Source: Sphingomonadales bacterium UBA2369 (GTDB taxonomy: Bacteria; Pseudomonadota; Alphaproteobacteria; Sphingomonadales; Sphingomonadaceae). From it: DNA of 64,000 nucleotides. Each line of letters begins with the position of its first letter. Positions within the stretch are counted from its first letter, which is position 1. Made by a program: the position numbers and the translations under genes. Shown here piece by piece: positions 8,387 to 17,365 of this stretch. The stretch spans positions 29,131-93,130 of the forward strand of contig DDTH01000007.1 of the NCBI GenBank assembly GCA_002344055.1. The letters run 5' to 3'. Below the pieces are notes generated by a model. That model searched no databases. It had not been told where the DNA came from and worked only from the letters and a program-made list of their open reading frames with translations.

Positions 8387-9247
8387 ATGACCGCCCGTAC
8401 GGACGCGCCGCCATTTCTCCGCATCGGGCCGGAACGCCCCGCCTCGCCAATCGTGCTGTCCGTGCCGCATGCGGGCCGCGGCTACAGCGCCGCTTTGCTG
8501 CGCGCGGCGCGGGTGCCGCTGAACGTGCTCGAGCAACTGGAGGACCGGCTGGTCGACCGGCTGGTCTGGCGCGCGGCGGGGACCGGGGCGACCGCGATCG
8601 TGGCGCAGGCGCCGCGCGCTGAGATCGACCTCAATCGTGACGAGAGGGAACTGGACCCGGCGATGATCGCCCCTGCCCCGCCGAGCGGCAGCCTGCTGAC
8701 GACGGTGCGGACTCGGGGCGGGCTGGGGCTGGTGCCGGCCCGGCTGGCGGGTTCGGGAGCGCTGTGGCGCGGGCGGATGAGCCGCGACGAGCTGAAGCGG
8801 CGGGTGGAGACGATCCACCGGCCCTATCACGCGGTGCTGGAACAGGCGCTGCAGGCCGCGCGGGCGCGGTTCGGCGTGGCGGTTCTGCTGGATTGCCATT
8901 CCATGCCGCCGCGCGGGCCGGGGCAGCCCGGGATCATCTTCGGCGACCGTTATGGGGTGACGGCAGGTCCGCATATCCTGGCGGCGGCGATCGCGGCGGC
9001 GCGCCAACTGGGCTTCGCGGCGGGACTCAACGATCCCTATGCGGGCGGCCATGTGATCGAACGGCATGGCCGGCCGCAGGAGCAGGTTCATGCCTTGCAG
9101 GTCGAAGTGGACCGCTCGCTCTATCTGGATGCGGCTTTGCGCGAGCCGGGCGACGGGTTCGACGGCATTGCGCGGCTGCTGGCGGCGATCTGCGAGGCGA
9201 TTGCGGCCGAGGCCTGCGGCGAATCCGCGGCGATCGCGGCCGAATAG
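8387..9247 (+). CDS. N-formylglutamate amidohydrolase family protein
   Basis: The 286-residue product matches the N-formylglutamate amidohydrolase family, zinc enzymes that release formate from N-formylglutamate at the end of one histidine degradation route. Typical segments are VLSVPHAGRGY near the N-terminus, the acidic DLNRDERELDP, and LLDCHSMPPRG with metal-binding Cys/His surroundings. The ATG at 8387 is chosen because the family begins shortly before the VPHAG motif. No other histidine-utilisation genes are nearby, so the real substrate may be another N-acyl amino acid. Confidence 0.85.
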   Translation: MTARTDAPPFLRIGPERPASPIVLSVPHAGRGYSAALLRAARVPLNVLEQLEDRLVDRLVWRAAGTGATAIVAQAPRAEIDLNRDERELDPAMIAPAPPSGSLLTTVRTRGGLGLVPARLAGSGALWRGRMSRDELKRRVETIHRPYHAVLEQALQAARARFGVAVLLDCHSMPPRGPGQPGIIFGDRYGVTAGPHILAAAIAAARQLGFAAGLNDPYAGGHVIERHGRPQEQVHALQVEVDRSLYLDAALREPGDGFDGIARLLAAICEAIAAEACGESAAIAAE

Positions 9248-9255
9248 CCGGCCCC

Positions 9256-9292
9256 GAAAATAAAATGACCGCCGCGTGGGGTCACGCGGCGG
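9256..9292 (-). terminator. Rho-independent terminator after the SapC-like gene
   Basis: A perfect 10-bp stem (CCGCCGCGTG/CACGCGGCGG, 9269-9292) with a 4-base loop is flanked on the left by AAAATAAAATGA. Read on the minus strand this is a hairpin followed by a T-rich tail, so it ends the leftward sapC-like transcript. A second 8-bp hairpin (9309-9328) lies between it and the gene. Confidence 0.75.
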
Positions 9293-9439
9293 CCAAGTTC
9301 AGGGAGGAGCGCCCTCCGGAGAGGGCGCGGCGCGCGGCCACAAAGGGGGGGTATGGCCCCGCGCTTCCCCTCATATGGGGAATGGAGTCGCGGTTTCAAG
9401 GGATATTAAGCCGCTGAAACCTAACGACTTTTTAGGGGG

Positions 9440-10240
9440 TCAGTTGACCTGCAGCGCCGGGTTCGCGGCACCGTTCGGCGCGGCCTGCGGCGGGACCTTG
9501 CCCTGCTGCATCTGGCGGCCGAAAATGTCGCGGATCATCGACAGCGAGAAGAGATGCGCGATGACCAACGGCAGGATGCCATTGTCGCTGATCTTGCGCA
9601 GTTGCTCGTCCGTCAGCGCCTTGAACTTCTCTTCATTGACCATGAGGAAGCCGCGATAGACGTAGGGCTGCTCCTCGCTGTCCAGCTGGATGCTGACCTC
9701 GCCGTCCATCAGCAGGCCCAGATCCTGCAATTCCTTGACGAACGCGCCGGTGCGCTGGGCCGACATCTCGAAATCTTCGCAGAATTTGACGACATTGTTG
9801 GTCGCAATGCTGGGCTTGTCGCCGTCGAACAGCGGCTCGCCATCTTCATATTCGCCGACCACGCCGCTGTCGGGATCGAAGCAGAGCGACAATTCGGGCG
9901 CATCCGGGCTGGTCCGGGCCAGCAGCCACGGATAGCGGCGGACATAGGCCGGGACGTACAATTCGCCGCGCAATTCGCCGCTATCGTCGAGGAAGACGTT
10001 CACGCCCTCGTTCAACCCCATCAAGGCCAGCGGCACGGGATTGTCGCCCACCGAGAAGACGATCGGGTAGAAACGCTGCGCGTTGACGAACTCGTCGATC
10101 GTCAGCGGAACCGCATGCGCCTGCGCAAAGAAGGGCGCCTTGTCCGGCGTGCGAAGGCGATAATTGGCGTGAACGCCGCTCTGCAGCGGCATCAGATTCT
10201 TGTAAAACAGGGGCAAATTTTCCGCCGGCTGCGTCGCCAT
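9440..10240 (-). CDS. SapC family protein
   Basis: The 266-residue product matches the SapC family, first named from an S-layer protein locus and common in Sphingomonadales and other alphaproteobacteria. Family segments near the N-terminus are FYKNLMPLQSGVHANYRL and a helical FVNAQRFYPIVFS. I start at the ATG at 10240 (MATQPAEN), because 23 further in-frame codons upstream show no conserved sequence. No signal peptide is visible. The role is unknown in most hosts. A 147-base trailer and a rho-independent terminator follow. Confidence 0.8.
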   Translation of the reverse strand: MATQPAENLPLFYKNLMPLQSGVHANYRLRTPDKAPFFAQAHAVPLTIDEFVNAQRFYPIVFSVGDNPVPLALMGLNEGVNVFLDDSGELRGELYVPAYVRRYPWLLARTSPDAPELSLCFDPDSGVVGEYEDGEPLFDGDKPSIATNNVVKFCEDFEMSAQRTGAFVKELQDLGLLMDGEVSIQLDSEEQPYVYRGFLMVNEEKFKALTDEQLRKISDNGILPLVIAHLFSLSMIRDIFGRQMQQGKVPPQAAPNGAANPALQVN

Positions 10241-10433
10241 TCGAATGAACTCCATGGATATGGGTGCGTCTGGACCGGTCGCGCGCGCGACCTGGATTCG
10301 GTGTGTCACCCTCTATTGCGCCGTGGGCGAAACCGCAAGCCGGGGTGTCGGCAGGGGATCGGCGTCCGCCTCTGCCCAATTCATGCCATATTCAACCGGC
10401 GGCGGCTCAAATCCGCAAAATGGAGAATTTCGC

Positions 10434-10892
10434 TTGATCCGCCTCGCCATGGTGGCTGCGCTGTCGCTCGCTGCCCCTCCCGTCGACGAGGAGGAGACCG
10501 CACCGCCGCGGATCGAGCGCATCGCCGTCGAGCTGCTGCAGATTACCGTCCAGCAGATCATCATCCGCGTGCCCCGCCGCGACGACCGCGTCCCGGCGAT
10601 GAGCAATATGGGCTGGCGCGAGACGAACGGCCCGCGCTGCATCCCCGCCCGGCAGATTGCCGGGGCGATGCCGAGTGCAAGCAATGTCGATCTGCTGATG
10701 CGCGACAATAGCCGCGTCCGGGCGCGGCTGGTCGGGCGCTGCGCGGCGCTCGATTATTATCGCGGCTTGTATGTCGATGCGAATCCGGACGGGCAGCTCT
10801 GCGCCGGCCGCGATGCGATCCGCTCGCGCATGGGCGGGCAGTGCGAGATCGTGCAATTCCGGGTGCTGAGGCCGCCGGCAAGAGGGCGCTGA
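10434..10892 (+). CDS. Small secreted hypothetical protein
   Basis: The 152-residue product has a short signal peptide (LIRLAMVAALSLAA) and a mature domain with four cysteines likely to form disulfides. The TTG at 10434 is the best start because GGAGA lies seven bases upstream; an ATG at 10449 is the fallback. I do not recognise a Pfam family. Similar small Cys-containing exported proteins are frequent in sphingomonads. It is divergent from the SapC-like gene across a 193-base intergenic region. Confidence 0.6.
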   Translation: MIRLAMVAALSLAAPPVDEEETAPPRIERIAVELLQITVQQIIIRVPRRDDRVPAMSNMGWRETNGPRCIPARQIAGAMPSASNVDLLMRDNSRVRARLVGRCAALDYYRGLYVDANPDGQLCAGRDAIRSRMGGQCEIVQFRVLRPPARGR

Positions 10893-10943
10893 GGCCGCAT
10901 TTCCTTGACTTTGCTCTCTGCGTAACGCCTAGCCGCGCGGCCC

Positions 10944-12335
10944 ATGACGTTCGCCAACCTCCATCTGTCCGACGATCTGCTGCGCGCAGTGACCGAAGCG
11001 GGCTACGACACGCCCACGCCCATTCAGCGCGAGGCGATCCCGACCGTATTGATGGGCCGCGACCTGATCGGCATCGCCCAGACCGGCACCGGCAAGACCG
11101 CCGCCTTCGTGCTGCCGATGATCGACATTCTCGGTGAGGGCCGCGGCCGGGCGCGCATGCCGCGCAGCCTGATCCTGGAGCCGACGCGCGAGCTGGCCAT
11201 GCAGGTCGCGGAGAATTTCGAGAAATACGGCAAATATCACAAGCTCAACATGGCGCTGCTGATCGGCGGCACGAACATGAGCGACCAGATCAAAAAGCTG
11301 GAAAAGGGCGTCGACGTGCTGATCGCGACGCCGGGCCGGCTGATGGACCTGTTCGGGCGGGGGAAAATCCTGCTCAACGGCTGCGGCTTGCTGGTGATCG
11401 ACGAAGCCGACCGCATGCTCGACATGGGCTTCATCCCGGACATCGAGGAAATCTGTTCCAAGCTGCCGGCCAATCGCCAGACCTTGCTGTTCAGCGCGAC
11501 CATGCCGCCGGTGATCAAGAAGCTGGCCGACAAGTTTCTGAGCAACCCGAAGCAGATCGAAGTGGCGCGGCCAGCGGCTGCAAACGTGCTGATCGATCAG
11601 CGCATCATGAAGGTGGCCGGGCCGAAGAAGCGCGACGCGCTGGGCGGGCTGTTGCGCGGCGACGGCGTGGCGACCGCGATCGTCTTCTGCAACCGCAAGA
11701 CGACGGTGCGCGAACTGGCCACGAGCCTGAAGCGCGGCGGCTTCAAGGCCGGACCGATCCATGGCGACATGGAACAGTCTGAGCGGATCAAGGAACTGGA
11801 CCGGTTCAAGGCCGGCGAGATCAACATATTGGTCGCGTCCGACGTCGCCGCCCGGGGCCTCGACATCAAGGGCGTCAGCCACGTCTTCAATTATGACGTG
11901 CCCTGGCAGCCGGACGATTATGTCCACCGCATCGGCCGTACCGGTCGCGCGGGCGCGAGCGGCACGGCGGTGACGCTCGTGACTCGCGAGGATGCCGAGG
12001 CGATCGACCGGATCGAGAAGCTGACCGGCATCAAAATCCCGCTGGTCGAGGACGGCGCAGGCGCGCCTGAGCCGGCGGCCGAAGAGGAAGCGCGCGAAGA
12101 GCGTGTCGAGCGTCAGGAGCGTCCGGCACGCGACGATAAGCCGCGCCGTAGCCGGGGCGGCCGTGGCCGCGGCCGCAGCGAGGACGCGCCGAAGGCCGCT
12201 GCCGCGCCCGCACGCGCGCCTGCTCCAGCCCCCGCTCCTCGCCGCGAACGGCGCGAGGAGCCGGAGCAAGCCGGCGGCGACGATGGCTGGAACGGCCCGG
12301 TGCCGAGCTTCCTGGGAACCGGCTTCGGCGGCTAG
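10944..12335 (+). CDS. DEAD-box ATP-dependent RNA helicase (RhlE-like)
   Basis: All core motifs of the DEAD-box family are present in order: Q motif (TPTPIQ), motif I AQTGTGKT (residues 45-52), PTRELA, TPGRLMD, DEAD (153-156), SAT, and the C-terminal ARGLDIKGVSHVFNYD and HRIGRTGRAG. A tail of about 90 residues is rich in Arg, Gly, Pro and Ala, as in RhlE-type helicases that remodel rRNA or mRNA in degradosomes. Length is 463 residues. Family membership is certain; the specific paralogue name is not. Confidence 0.93.
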   Translation: MTFANLHLSDDLLRAVTEAGYDTPTPIQREAIPTVLMGRDLIGIAQTGTGKTAAFVLPMIDILGEGRGRARMPRSLILEPTRELAMQVAENFEKYGKYHKLNMALLIGGTNMSDQIKKLEKGVDVLIATPGRLMDLFGRGKILLNGCGLLVIDEADRMLDMGFIPDIEEICSKLPANRQTLLFSATMPPVIKKLADKFLSNPKQIEVARPAAANVLIDQRIMKVAGPKKRDALGGLLRGDGVATAIVFCNRKTTVRELATSLKRGGFKAGPIHGDMEQSERIKELDRFKAGEINILVASDVAARGLDIKGVSHVFNYDVPWQPDDYVHRIGRTGRAGASGTAVTLVTREDAEAIDRIEKLTGIKIPLVEDGAGAPEPAAEEEAREERVERQERPARDDKPRRSRGGRGRGRSEDAPKAAAAPARAPAPAPAPRRERREEPEQAGGDDGWNGPVPSFLGTGFGG

Positions 12336-12364
12336 AAACGGCGGGCGGGATGTGCCTCCCGGCT

Positions 12365-12853
12365 ATGACGATCCGGGCCTATCAAGCGTCCGACTGGGCG
12401 GCAATTTGCCGGGTCCATGATTCTGCGCGGCTTCATGAACTCGCCGCCAGCAGCCTTTCCGCCGCCTTTCTCCCTCTCGAAGTCGCGGCCGAACGCGAAG
12501 GGCTGTTCGAGGCAGAGATCCTCGTACTCGAGCAGGACGAGCTGGTGCTTGGCTTCGTCGCCGTCGCCGGCGATGAGCTCACCTGGCTCTATGTCGATCC
12601 CGGCCAGTTCAGACGCGGACTAGGCCGACGCCTGCTCCGCGCCGCGATAGGCAGGGCCAACCGCCCGCTCTCGCTCGAAGTGCTGGTCGGCAACGACGCG
12701 GCGCTGTCGCTATATCTGAGCGAGGGCTTCAGGATCGCGGGCATTTCGGCCGGCAAGCTTGCGGGCAATGAAAGCCATGCCGCCGAAGCCCACGTGCTGC
12801 GCTACGAACCGGAAGAAGGTCTCGCCGGCCCCGGCGGGTTCAGTCGCGCCTGA
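12365..12853 (+). CDS. GNAT family N-acetyltransferase
   Basis: The 162-residue product has the GNAT fold. The N-terminal TIRAYQASDW is the usual first strand, FRRGLGRRLLRAAI is the acetyl-CoA pyrophosphate loop (R/Q-x-x-G-x-G/A), and LYLSEGFRIAG is the closing Y-x-x-x-GF motif. The ATG at 12365 is preferred over one five codons upstream because it starts right before the conserved strand. The acceptor substrate is unknown. Its last bases overlap the convergent lipoprotein gene by 14 bp. Confidence 0.8.
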   Translation: MTIRAYQASDWAAICRVHDSARLHELAASSLSAAFLPLEVAAEREGLFEAEILVLEQDELVLGFVAVAGDELTWLYVDPGQFRRGLGRRLLRAAIGRANRPLSLEVLVGNDAALSLYLSEGFRIAGISAGKLAGNESHAAEAHVLRYEPEEGLAGPGGFSRA

Positions 12854-13274
12854 AGCCGAACCGGTAGGGTGCGCGTGGGCCGCTGCTCTGGCGGTAATTT
12901 TCCGGCCAGACGCTGGCCAGGACGAGCCGCCCGCCGCCGGGCAAGACGAATGGTTCGATCGACGAAAGAGTCGCGGGGCCATCCACGCCCGATATTTCGG
13001 CGCGCATCACGAGGCGGCCGCTCCAGACGCAATCGACATCGACCGGACAACGGCTATCCTCGATCACTTCCAGCGGCTTGATCGTCAGGTCGCCGAGGCG
13101 GATCGTCTCGTTGAGGCCGCCATAGGCATGGCCCGGCTGATCGGCGGGACGCTGCTCGCGCGGCTGGCTCTGGTTCCCGCCCTCAGGCGCGGGCGCCGTC
13201 TCCGCGACATTGGCGGCCGGCGAGGCCCCCATGCAACCGGCGACGGCGAGTCCCAGGATCAGGATCATACGCAT
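12840..13274 (-). CDS. Hypothetical lipoprotein
   Basis: The 144-residue product has a type II signal peptide with lipobox LAVAGC, lipidated Cys at residue 14. After a Pro/Ala-rich linker there is a compact domain with the segment SRCPVDVDCVWSG, whose two cysteines and tryptophan recur in small exported alphaproteobacterial proteins. Function is unknown. It starts seven bases before the tgt stop codon (same strand), so it is probably the second gene of a tgt transcript. The 3' end overlaps the convergent GNAT gene. Confidence 0.65.
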   Translation of the reverse strand: MRMILILGLAVAGCMGASPAANVAETAPAPEGGNQSQPREQRPADQPGHAYGGLNETIRLGDLTIKPLEVIEDSRCPVDVDCVWSGRLVMRAEISGVDGPATLSSIEPFVLPGGGRLVLASVWPENYRQSSGPRAPYRFGFRRD

Positions 13275-13280
13275 CAGGCC

Positions 13281-14423
13281 TCATCCCTGCGCCCGCGCGC
13301 CATAACGGGCGGTGAACGTGGCGGCGCAGGCGTCGAGCCGTCCTTCTGCGATCGCGTCGCGGAGCTGCTGCATCAGCTGCTGGTAGAAATAGATGTTATG
13401 CTCGGTCATCAGCATGGCACCCAGCATCTCCCCGGATTTGACGAGGTGGTGGAGATAGGCGCGGCTCCAGCCGGCGCAGACCGGGCAGGCGCAGTCGGCG
13501 GCGAGCGGGGACTGGTCCTCGGCGAACTTGGCGTTGCGGATGTTCAGCGGACCGTCCCAGGTGAAAGCCTGGCCGTTGCGGCCCGAGCGGGTGGGCAGGA
13601 CGCAATCGAACATGTCGATGCCGCGCAGCACCGCGCCGACGATATCGTCCGGCTTGCCGACACCCATCAGGTAACGCGGCTTTTCGGCGGGGAGCTGGCC
13701 GGGGGCGAAATCGAGGCAGGCGAACATCGCCTCCTGCCCTTCCCCCACCGCCAGGCCGCCGACCGCATAGCCATCGAAGCCCACGTCGATCAGCGCGTCG
13801 GCCGAGGCTTTGCGCAGTTCCTGGTCCAGTCCGCCCTGCTGGATGCCGAACAAAGCGCCGTGATGGCCGAGCGTATCCAGCGCCACGCGCGAGCGCGCGG
13901 CCCAGCGCATCGAACGGTCCATCGCCGCCGCCTGCGCCTCGCGGCTGACCGTGGTCGGCACGAGCTGGTCGAAGGCCATGACGATGTCGCTGCCGAGCGC
14001 GTGCTGGATCTCCATCGAGCGTTCAGGCGAGAGCATGTGGCGCGAACCGTCGATGTGCGACGCGAAGGCGACGCCCTCCTCCGTGACCTTGGTCAGGGCC
14101 GACAGGCTCATCACCTGATAGCCGCCGCTGTCGGTCAGGATCGGCCGGTCCCAGCCCATGAAGGCGTGCAGCCCGCCGAGCCGCTGCATCCGCTCCGCGC
14201 CGGGGCGGAGCATGAGGTGATAGGTGTTGCCAAGGATGATGTCGGCCCCCGCCGCCCGCACATCGGCCGGCTTCATCGCCTTGACCGTCGCGGCGGTGCC
14301 GACCGGCATGAAAGCGGGCGTGCGGATCTCGCCGCGCGGCATGCGGATCGTGCCGGTGCGGGCGCGGCCGTCGGTGGCGGCGATAGAGAAAGTGAAACTG
14401 TCGGCGGAATTGGGGGCAGGCAT
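13281..14423 (-). CDS. tgt: tRNA-guanine(34) transglycosylase
   Basis: The 380-residue enzyme exchanges G34 of GUN-anticodon tRNAs for preQ1, the first tRNA-bound step of queuosine synthesis. The catalytic Asp98 is in LTDSGGYQVMS, the second key Asp is in FDCVLPTRSGRNG, and the structural zinc site is in the DCACPVCAGWSRAYLHH region. The ATG at 14423 gives the usual length; an upstream in-frame start would add 12 residues. The hypothetical lipoprotein gene follows on the same strand. No other queuosine genes are present nearby. Confidence 0.95.
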   Translation of the reverse strand: MPAPNSADSFTFSIAATDGRARTGTIRMPRGEIRTPAFMPVGTAATVKAMKPADVRAAGADIILGNTYHLMLRPGAERMQRLGGLHAFMGWDRPILTDSGGYQVMSLSALTKVTEEGVAFASHIDGSRHMLSPERSMEIQHALGSDIVMAFDQLVPTTVSREAQAAAMDRSMRWAARSRVALDTLGHHGALFGIQQGGLDQELRKASADALIDVGFDGYAVGGLAVGEGQEAMFACLDFAPGQLPAEKPRYLMGVGKPDDIVGAVLRGIDMFDCVLPTRSGRNGQAFTWDGPLNIRNAKFAEDQSPLAADCACPVCAGWSRAYLHHLVKSGEMLGAMLMTEHNIYFYQQLMQQLRDAIAEGRLDACAATFTARYGARAQG

Positions 14424-14471
14424 GGAGGCGGGCTTTAGTCCCCCGTGCGTCGAGGGCAATGGTTCAGACCA

Positions 14472-15155
14472 TCAGCCGCGCAAGCTCACCAGCGGACGGT
14501 CGGAGAAGCAGGCCTCGCGGTGGACCGGCCAGTTGAGCTGGCCACGGCCGGGCGCCGGCGACCTCGCCTCAACCCGCAGCCACGCGAAGCCAAAGGGTCC
14601 CTCGACCTGACGGACGAGCAAGCAGGCATGCCGATGGCCCGCCGACCCTTCTACCTCCACGGTCACACCGTCGTCGAAAGCGACGATGGTCGAGGTGCGG
14701 TTGAAGGGGCTGCGTCCGTGGCTCTTGTGGCCGACAATCTGCGCCCGGACCGGCTCGGCCACATGTGCCGAACGATAGGAAATGGCCAACAGGGCGAGAA
14801 ACAGCGGGGGGACGCAGAGCATCCCGATCCAGGCGAACTTCGCCGCGCGCCCCATGAAATTTGGCCGGACATCGCGATGAATGAGCAAGCCGAACAGGAG
14901 GGCGGTGCTGCACCCCAATATGGAGAGGACAGGCAGCAATATCGGAATGCGAACGAGATGATCGGGCGTAGCGCGCGCCACGCCAAAGCCTATCACAAGG
15001 GCCAAGACGGCTGCGGCGAACAAGGAACAGGCGTGGAAATAGGCCCAGCCCTTCCGCCCCTCGCGTTGGTTCCATTGCTCCACGAGCGCTGCTTCCAGCG
15101 GCATCGGTTCGCCGCGCTTCGCAATCCATTGCCGGGGATCAGGTCTGCGCCGCAT
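14472..15155 (-). CDS. Integral membrane protein with extracytoplasmic C-terminal domain, unknown
   Basis: The 227-residue product has three strong hydrophobic helices (about residues 38-60, 68-92 and 104-126). A C-terminal domain of about 95 residues follows. It is rich in beta propensity (VRAQIVGHKSHGRSPFN, TIVAFDDGVTVEV) and is reminiscent of the DUF3592-type domains that follow membrane helices. I cannot assign a function. It is upstream of tgt on the same strand with 48 bases between. Confidence 0.5.
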   Translation of the reverse strand: MRRRPDPRQWIAKRGEPMPLEAALVEQWNQREGRKGWAYFHACSLFAAAVLALVIGFGVARATPDHLVRIPILLPVLSILGCSTALLFGLLIHRDVRPNFMGRAAKFAWIGMLCVPPLFLALLAISYRSAHVAEPVRAQIVGHKSHGRSPFNRTSTIVAFDDGVTVEVEGSAGHRHACLLVRQVEGPFGFAWLRVEARSPAPGRGQLNWPVHREACFSDRPLVSLRG

Positions 15156-15213
15156 CCCTCTCTATTGGCCTGGAAAGGTTAGAGACTTGTTGGTGTGAAG
15201 CGGGCGTTCGGCC

Positions 15214-16116
15214 CTAGGCCGCAGACAGGCGCGCATAACGGCCGGGCGTGACGCCGGTGTGGCGGCTGAAGGCGACGCTGAAGGCGCTGCTGGAGCCGTA
15301 GCCGACCCGCTCCGCCACTTCGGCGAGGCCGATGCGGCCGGCGCGGAGCAGATCCCTGGCGAGCGCCATCCGCCAGCGGAGCAGATATTCCATCGGCGGA
15401 ATGCCCAGCACCCGCGTGAAGCGATCGAAGAAGACCGAGCGGGACATGCCCGCATCCTTCGCCAGCGCGCCGACCGTCCAGGGCCGGGCCGGATCGCCGT
15501 GCAATTGCCGAAGCGCCGAAGCGAGCCGCGCCTCGCCGAGGCCGCGGAGCAGGCCCGGTGGCGCCCCCTCCCCCTGCGCCGCGCGCAACGCCTCGATCAG
15601 CAGCACCTCGACCAGCCGCGACAGCACGAGATCGCGGCCCGCCATCGCGTCCAACGCTTCCTCGCCGACCAGCCGCGTCAGCGTCGCCAGCCGCTCCGCC
15701 CCGCGCAGATGCACGAGCGGCGGGAGCAATGGTACGAGCAGGTCCACGTCAGGCGAATCGAAGACGAAATAGCCGCCGAGCAGGCGCACATCGGGGTCGC
15801 CCTCCGGATCGCCGTGGCGGACTTCCTCCGCAGGCGCGGGCATCGTCTTCGGGTCGATCGCCGTCAGCGGCGCAGGCTCGAAGCCGGAGATGGTGAAGCC
15901 GGGCGTGGCGGGCAGGAGCACGAAATCGCCAGCCAGGAGGGTGACGGGCTCCTCCCCGTCCACCGCCAGCAGGCAGCTTCCCTCGATCACCGTGCAGAAG
16001 CTCGGCTGACCGAAATCGGCATAGCGGACGCCCCAGCGGCCGGCGCCGCTAATCCCCTTCGTGAACACGGTGCGGGGCCGGAGCAGGGTGACGACTTCGG
16101 ACAAAGGATCGAGCAT
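15214..16116 (-). CDS. AraC family transcriptional regulator with N-terminal cupin
   Basis: The first 190 or so residues form a cupin-type sensor (AraC-binding domain), with SFCTVIEGSCLLAVDG as the barrel signature. The last 100 residues contain the two helix-turn-helix motifs of AraC proteins (AKDAGMSRSVFFDRFTRVLG and VAERVGYGSSSAFSVAFSRH). The gene is divergent from a short-chain dehydrogenase, with 96 AT-rich bases between them. By analogy with many such pairs it probably controls that dehydrogenase in response to a small organic ligand. Confidence 0.9.
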   Translation of the reverse strand: MLDPLSEVVTLLRPRTVFTKGISGAGRWGVRYADFGQPSFCTVIEGSCLLAVDGEEPVTLLAGDFVLLPATPGFTISGFEPAPLTAIDPKTMPAPAEEVRHGDPEGDPDVRLLGGYFVFDSPDVDLLVPLLPPLVHLRGAERLATLTRLVGEEALDAMAGRDLVLSRLVEVLLIEALRAAQGEGAPPGLLRGLGEARLASALRQLHGDPARPWTVGALAKDAGMSRSVFFDRFTRVLGIPPMEYLLRWRMALARDLLRAGRIGLAEVAERVGYGSSSAFSVAFSRHTGVTPGRYARLSAA

Positions 16117-16126
16117 ATCAGGACTA

Positions 16127-16159
16127 TTGCTAAATATATACGGATTTCGGATTATATAT
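16127..16159 (+). promoter_or_regulatory. AT-rich divergent promoter/operator between araC-type gene and SDR
   Basis: An AT-rich island in a GC-rich genome. TTGCTA at 16127-16132 and ATTATA at 16151-16156 are spaced 18 bases apart as -35 and -10 elements for the rightward SDR gene. The spacer is bounded by an inverted ATATATA/TATATAT (16134-16140 and 16153-16159). This is a visual candidate only. Confidence 0.4.
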
Positions 16160-16212
16160 CGTCCGGCTTTTCCTGTCTAGGAAGCGTCCACCCAGATGGA
16201 AAGGACACTCCC

Positions 16213-16956
16213 ATGAAGACAGTTTTGATCACCGGTTGCTCGTCGGGCTACGGCCTGGAGACGGCCCGCCATTTCCTCGCGCAGGGCTGGAATGTCGTCG
16301 CGACGATGCGGACGCCGCGCGAGGACATATTGCCGCGCTCCGAGCGGCTGCGCATCCTGCCGCTCGACGTGACCGATCCCGCGAGCATCACCGCCGCGCT
16401 CGAACTGGCCGGCCCGATCGACGTGCTGGTGAACAATGCGGGTATCGGCGCGATCGGTGCGCTGGAAGCGACGCCGATGCGCAAGACCCGCGAACTGTTC
16501 GAGACCAATACTTTGGCCGTGATCGCGATGACGCAGGCGGTGGTGCCGCAGATGCGGGCGCGCGGTTCGGGCGTGATCGTCAACGTCACGTCCAGTGCGA
16601 CGCTGGCCCCGATGCCGCTCGCGTCGGTCTACACCGCGAGCAAGGCGGCGATCGAGGGCTTTACCGGCTCGCTGGCGCATGAACTGGGCGCGTTCGGCGT
16701 CCGCGCGAAGCTGGTCGAACCGGGCTACGGGCCGAGCACGCGCTTCTCGCAGAATACGGACCTCAGGATCGAGGATGTGATTCCGCCCGCTTATGCGGAA
16801 TTTGCCGGGCCGATCCTCGCGGCCTTCGGCCAGCCCGCTTTGGTGACCGTCGAGGCCGATGTCGCCGACGCGGTGTGGCGCGCGGCGAACGACACGACCG
16901 GCCAGCTGCGCTTTCCCGCGGGGCCGGACGCCGTCGCGCTGGCGAACACGCGCTAG
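16213..16956 (+). CDS. Short-chain dehydrogenase/reductase
   Basis: This 247-residue classical SDR has the nucleotide loop TGCSSGYG (about residues 8-15), NNAGI, the catalytic Ser in NVTSSATL and the YTASK catalytic Tyr-Lys pair. It is about the usual length. It is divergent from an AraC-type regulator that probably controls it. The substrate cannot be read from the sequence; close relatives are annotated broadly as SDR oxidoreductases. Confidence 0.88.
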   Translation: MKTVLITGCSSGYGLETARHFLAQGWNVVATMRTPREDILPRSERLRILPLDVTDPASITAALELAGPIDVLVNNAGIGAIGALEATPMRKTRELFETNTLAVIAMTQAVVPQMRARGSGVIVNVTSSATLAPMPLASVYTASKAAIEGFTGSLAHELGAFGVRAKLVEPGYGPSTRFSQNTDLRIEDVIPPAYAEFAGPILAAFGQPALVTVEADVADAVWRAANDTTGQLRFPAGPDAVALANTR

Positions 16957-16963
16957 GCGTCGC

Positions 16964-17356
16964 TCAATCCTCGGCTGCCGCGTCCGCCTTCGGGCTGGCG
17001 CGGTAGCCGATGACGCACAGGATCAGCATCGCGACGTTGGCGCCGAAATCGAGCAGCATCCATGCGCTGAACAACGGCACGACGAACACGAACCAGTAGT
17101 TGAACCAGAAGAAGGGCAGCAGGGCGATCGCGTAGACGAGGAAGGTCGCGCGGGTGAAGCGGCTGAAGAAGGCGAACAGGCCCGCGAGCATCGCCTGCGC
17201 GCCGAAGCAGCCGAGCAGCAAGAGGGTGACCGCGTCGCCGCGCACATGTTCGGGGCGAAGCGACAGGCGCTCCACCATGCCCGGCAGGAACAGGCACCAG
17301 GCGCCGAGCAGCAGGAACGGCACGGCGATCAGCCGCTGGGCGAGCAAGGGGGTCAT
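16964..17356 (-). CDS. Four-helix membrane protein in an ArsR-regulated pair
   Basis: The 130-residue product is almost wholly hydrophobic, with about four membrane helices and short loops. It follows the ArsR-type regulator gene on the same strand with nine bases between. That arrangement resembles regulator/membrane-protein pairs such as SdpR-SdpI, but the sequence is not clearly SdpI. Function is unknown. Confidence 0.6.
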   Translation of the reverse strand: MTPLLAQRLIAVPFLLLGAWCLFLPGMVERLSLRPEHVRGDAVTLLLLGCFGAQAMLAGLFAFFSRFTRATFLVYAIALLPFFWFNYWFVFVVPLFSAWMLLDFGANVAMLILCVIGYRASPKADAAAED

Positions 17357-17365
17357 GGCTTACGC

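Noticed and set aside
12759..14438. 559-codon open frame on the plus strand opposite tgt
   Set aside because: It is antisense to tgt and the lipoprotein gene, its translation is Arg/His/Asp-rich low complexity typical of GC-rich shadow frames, and it matches no family.
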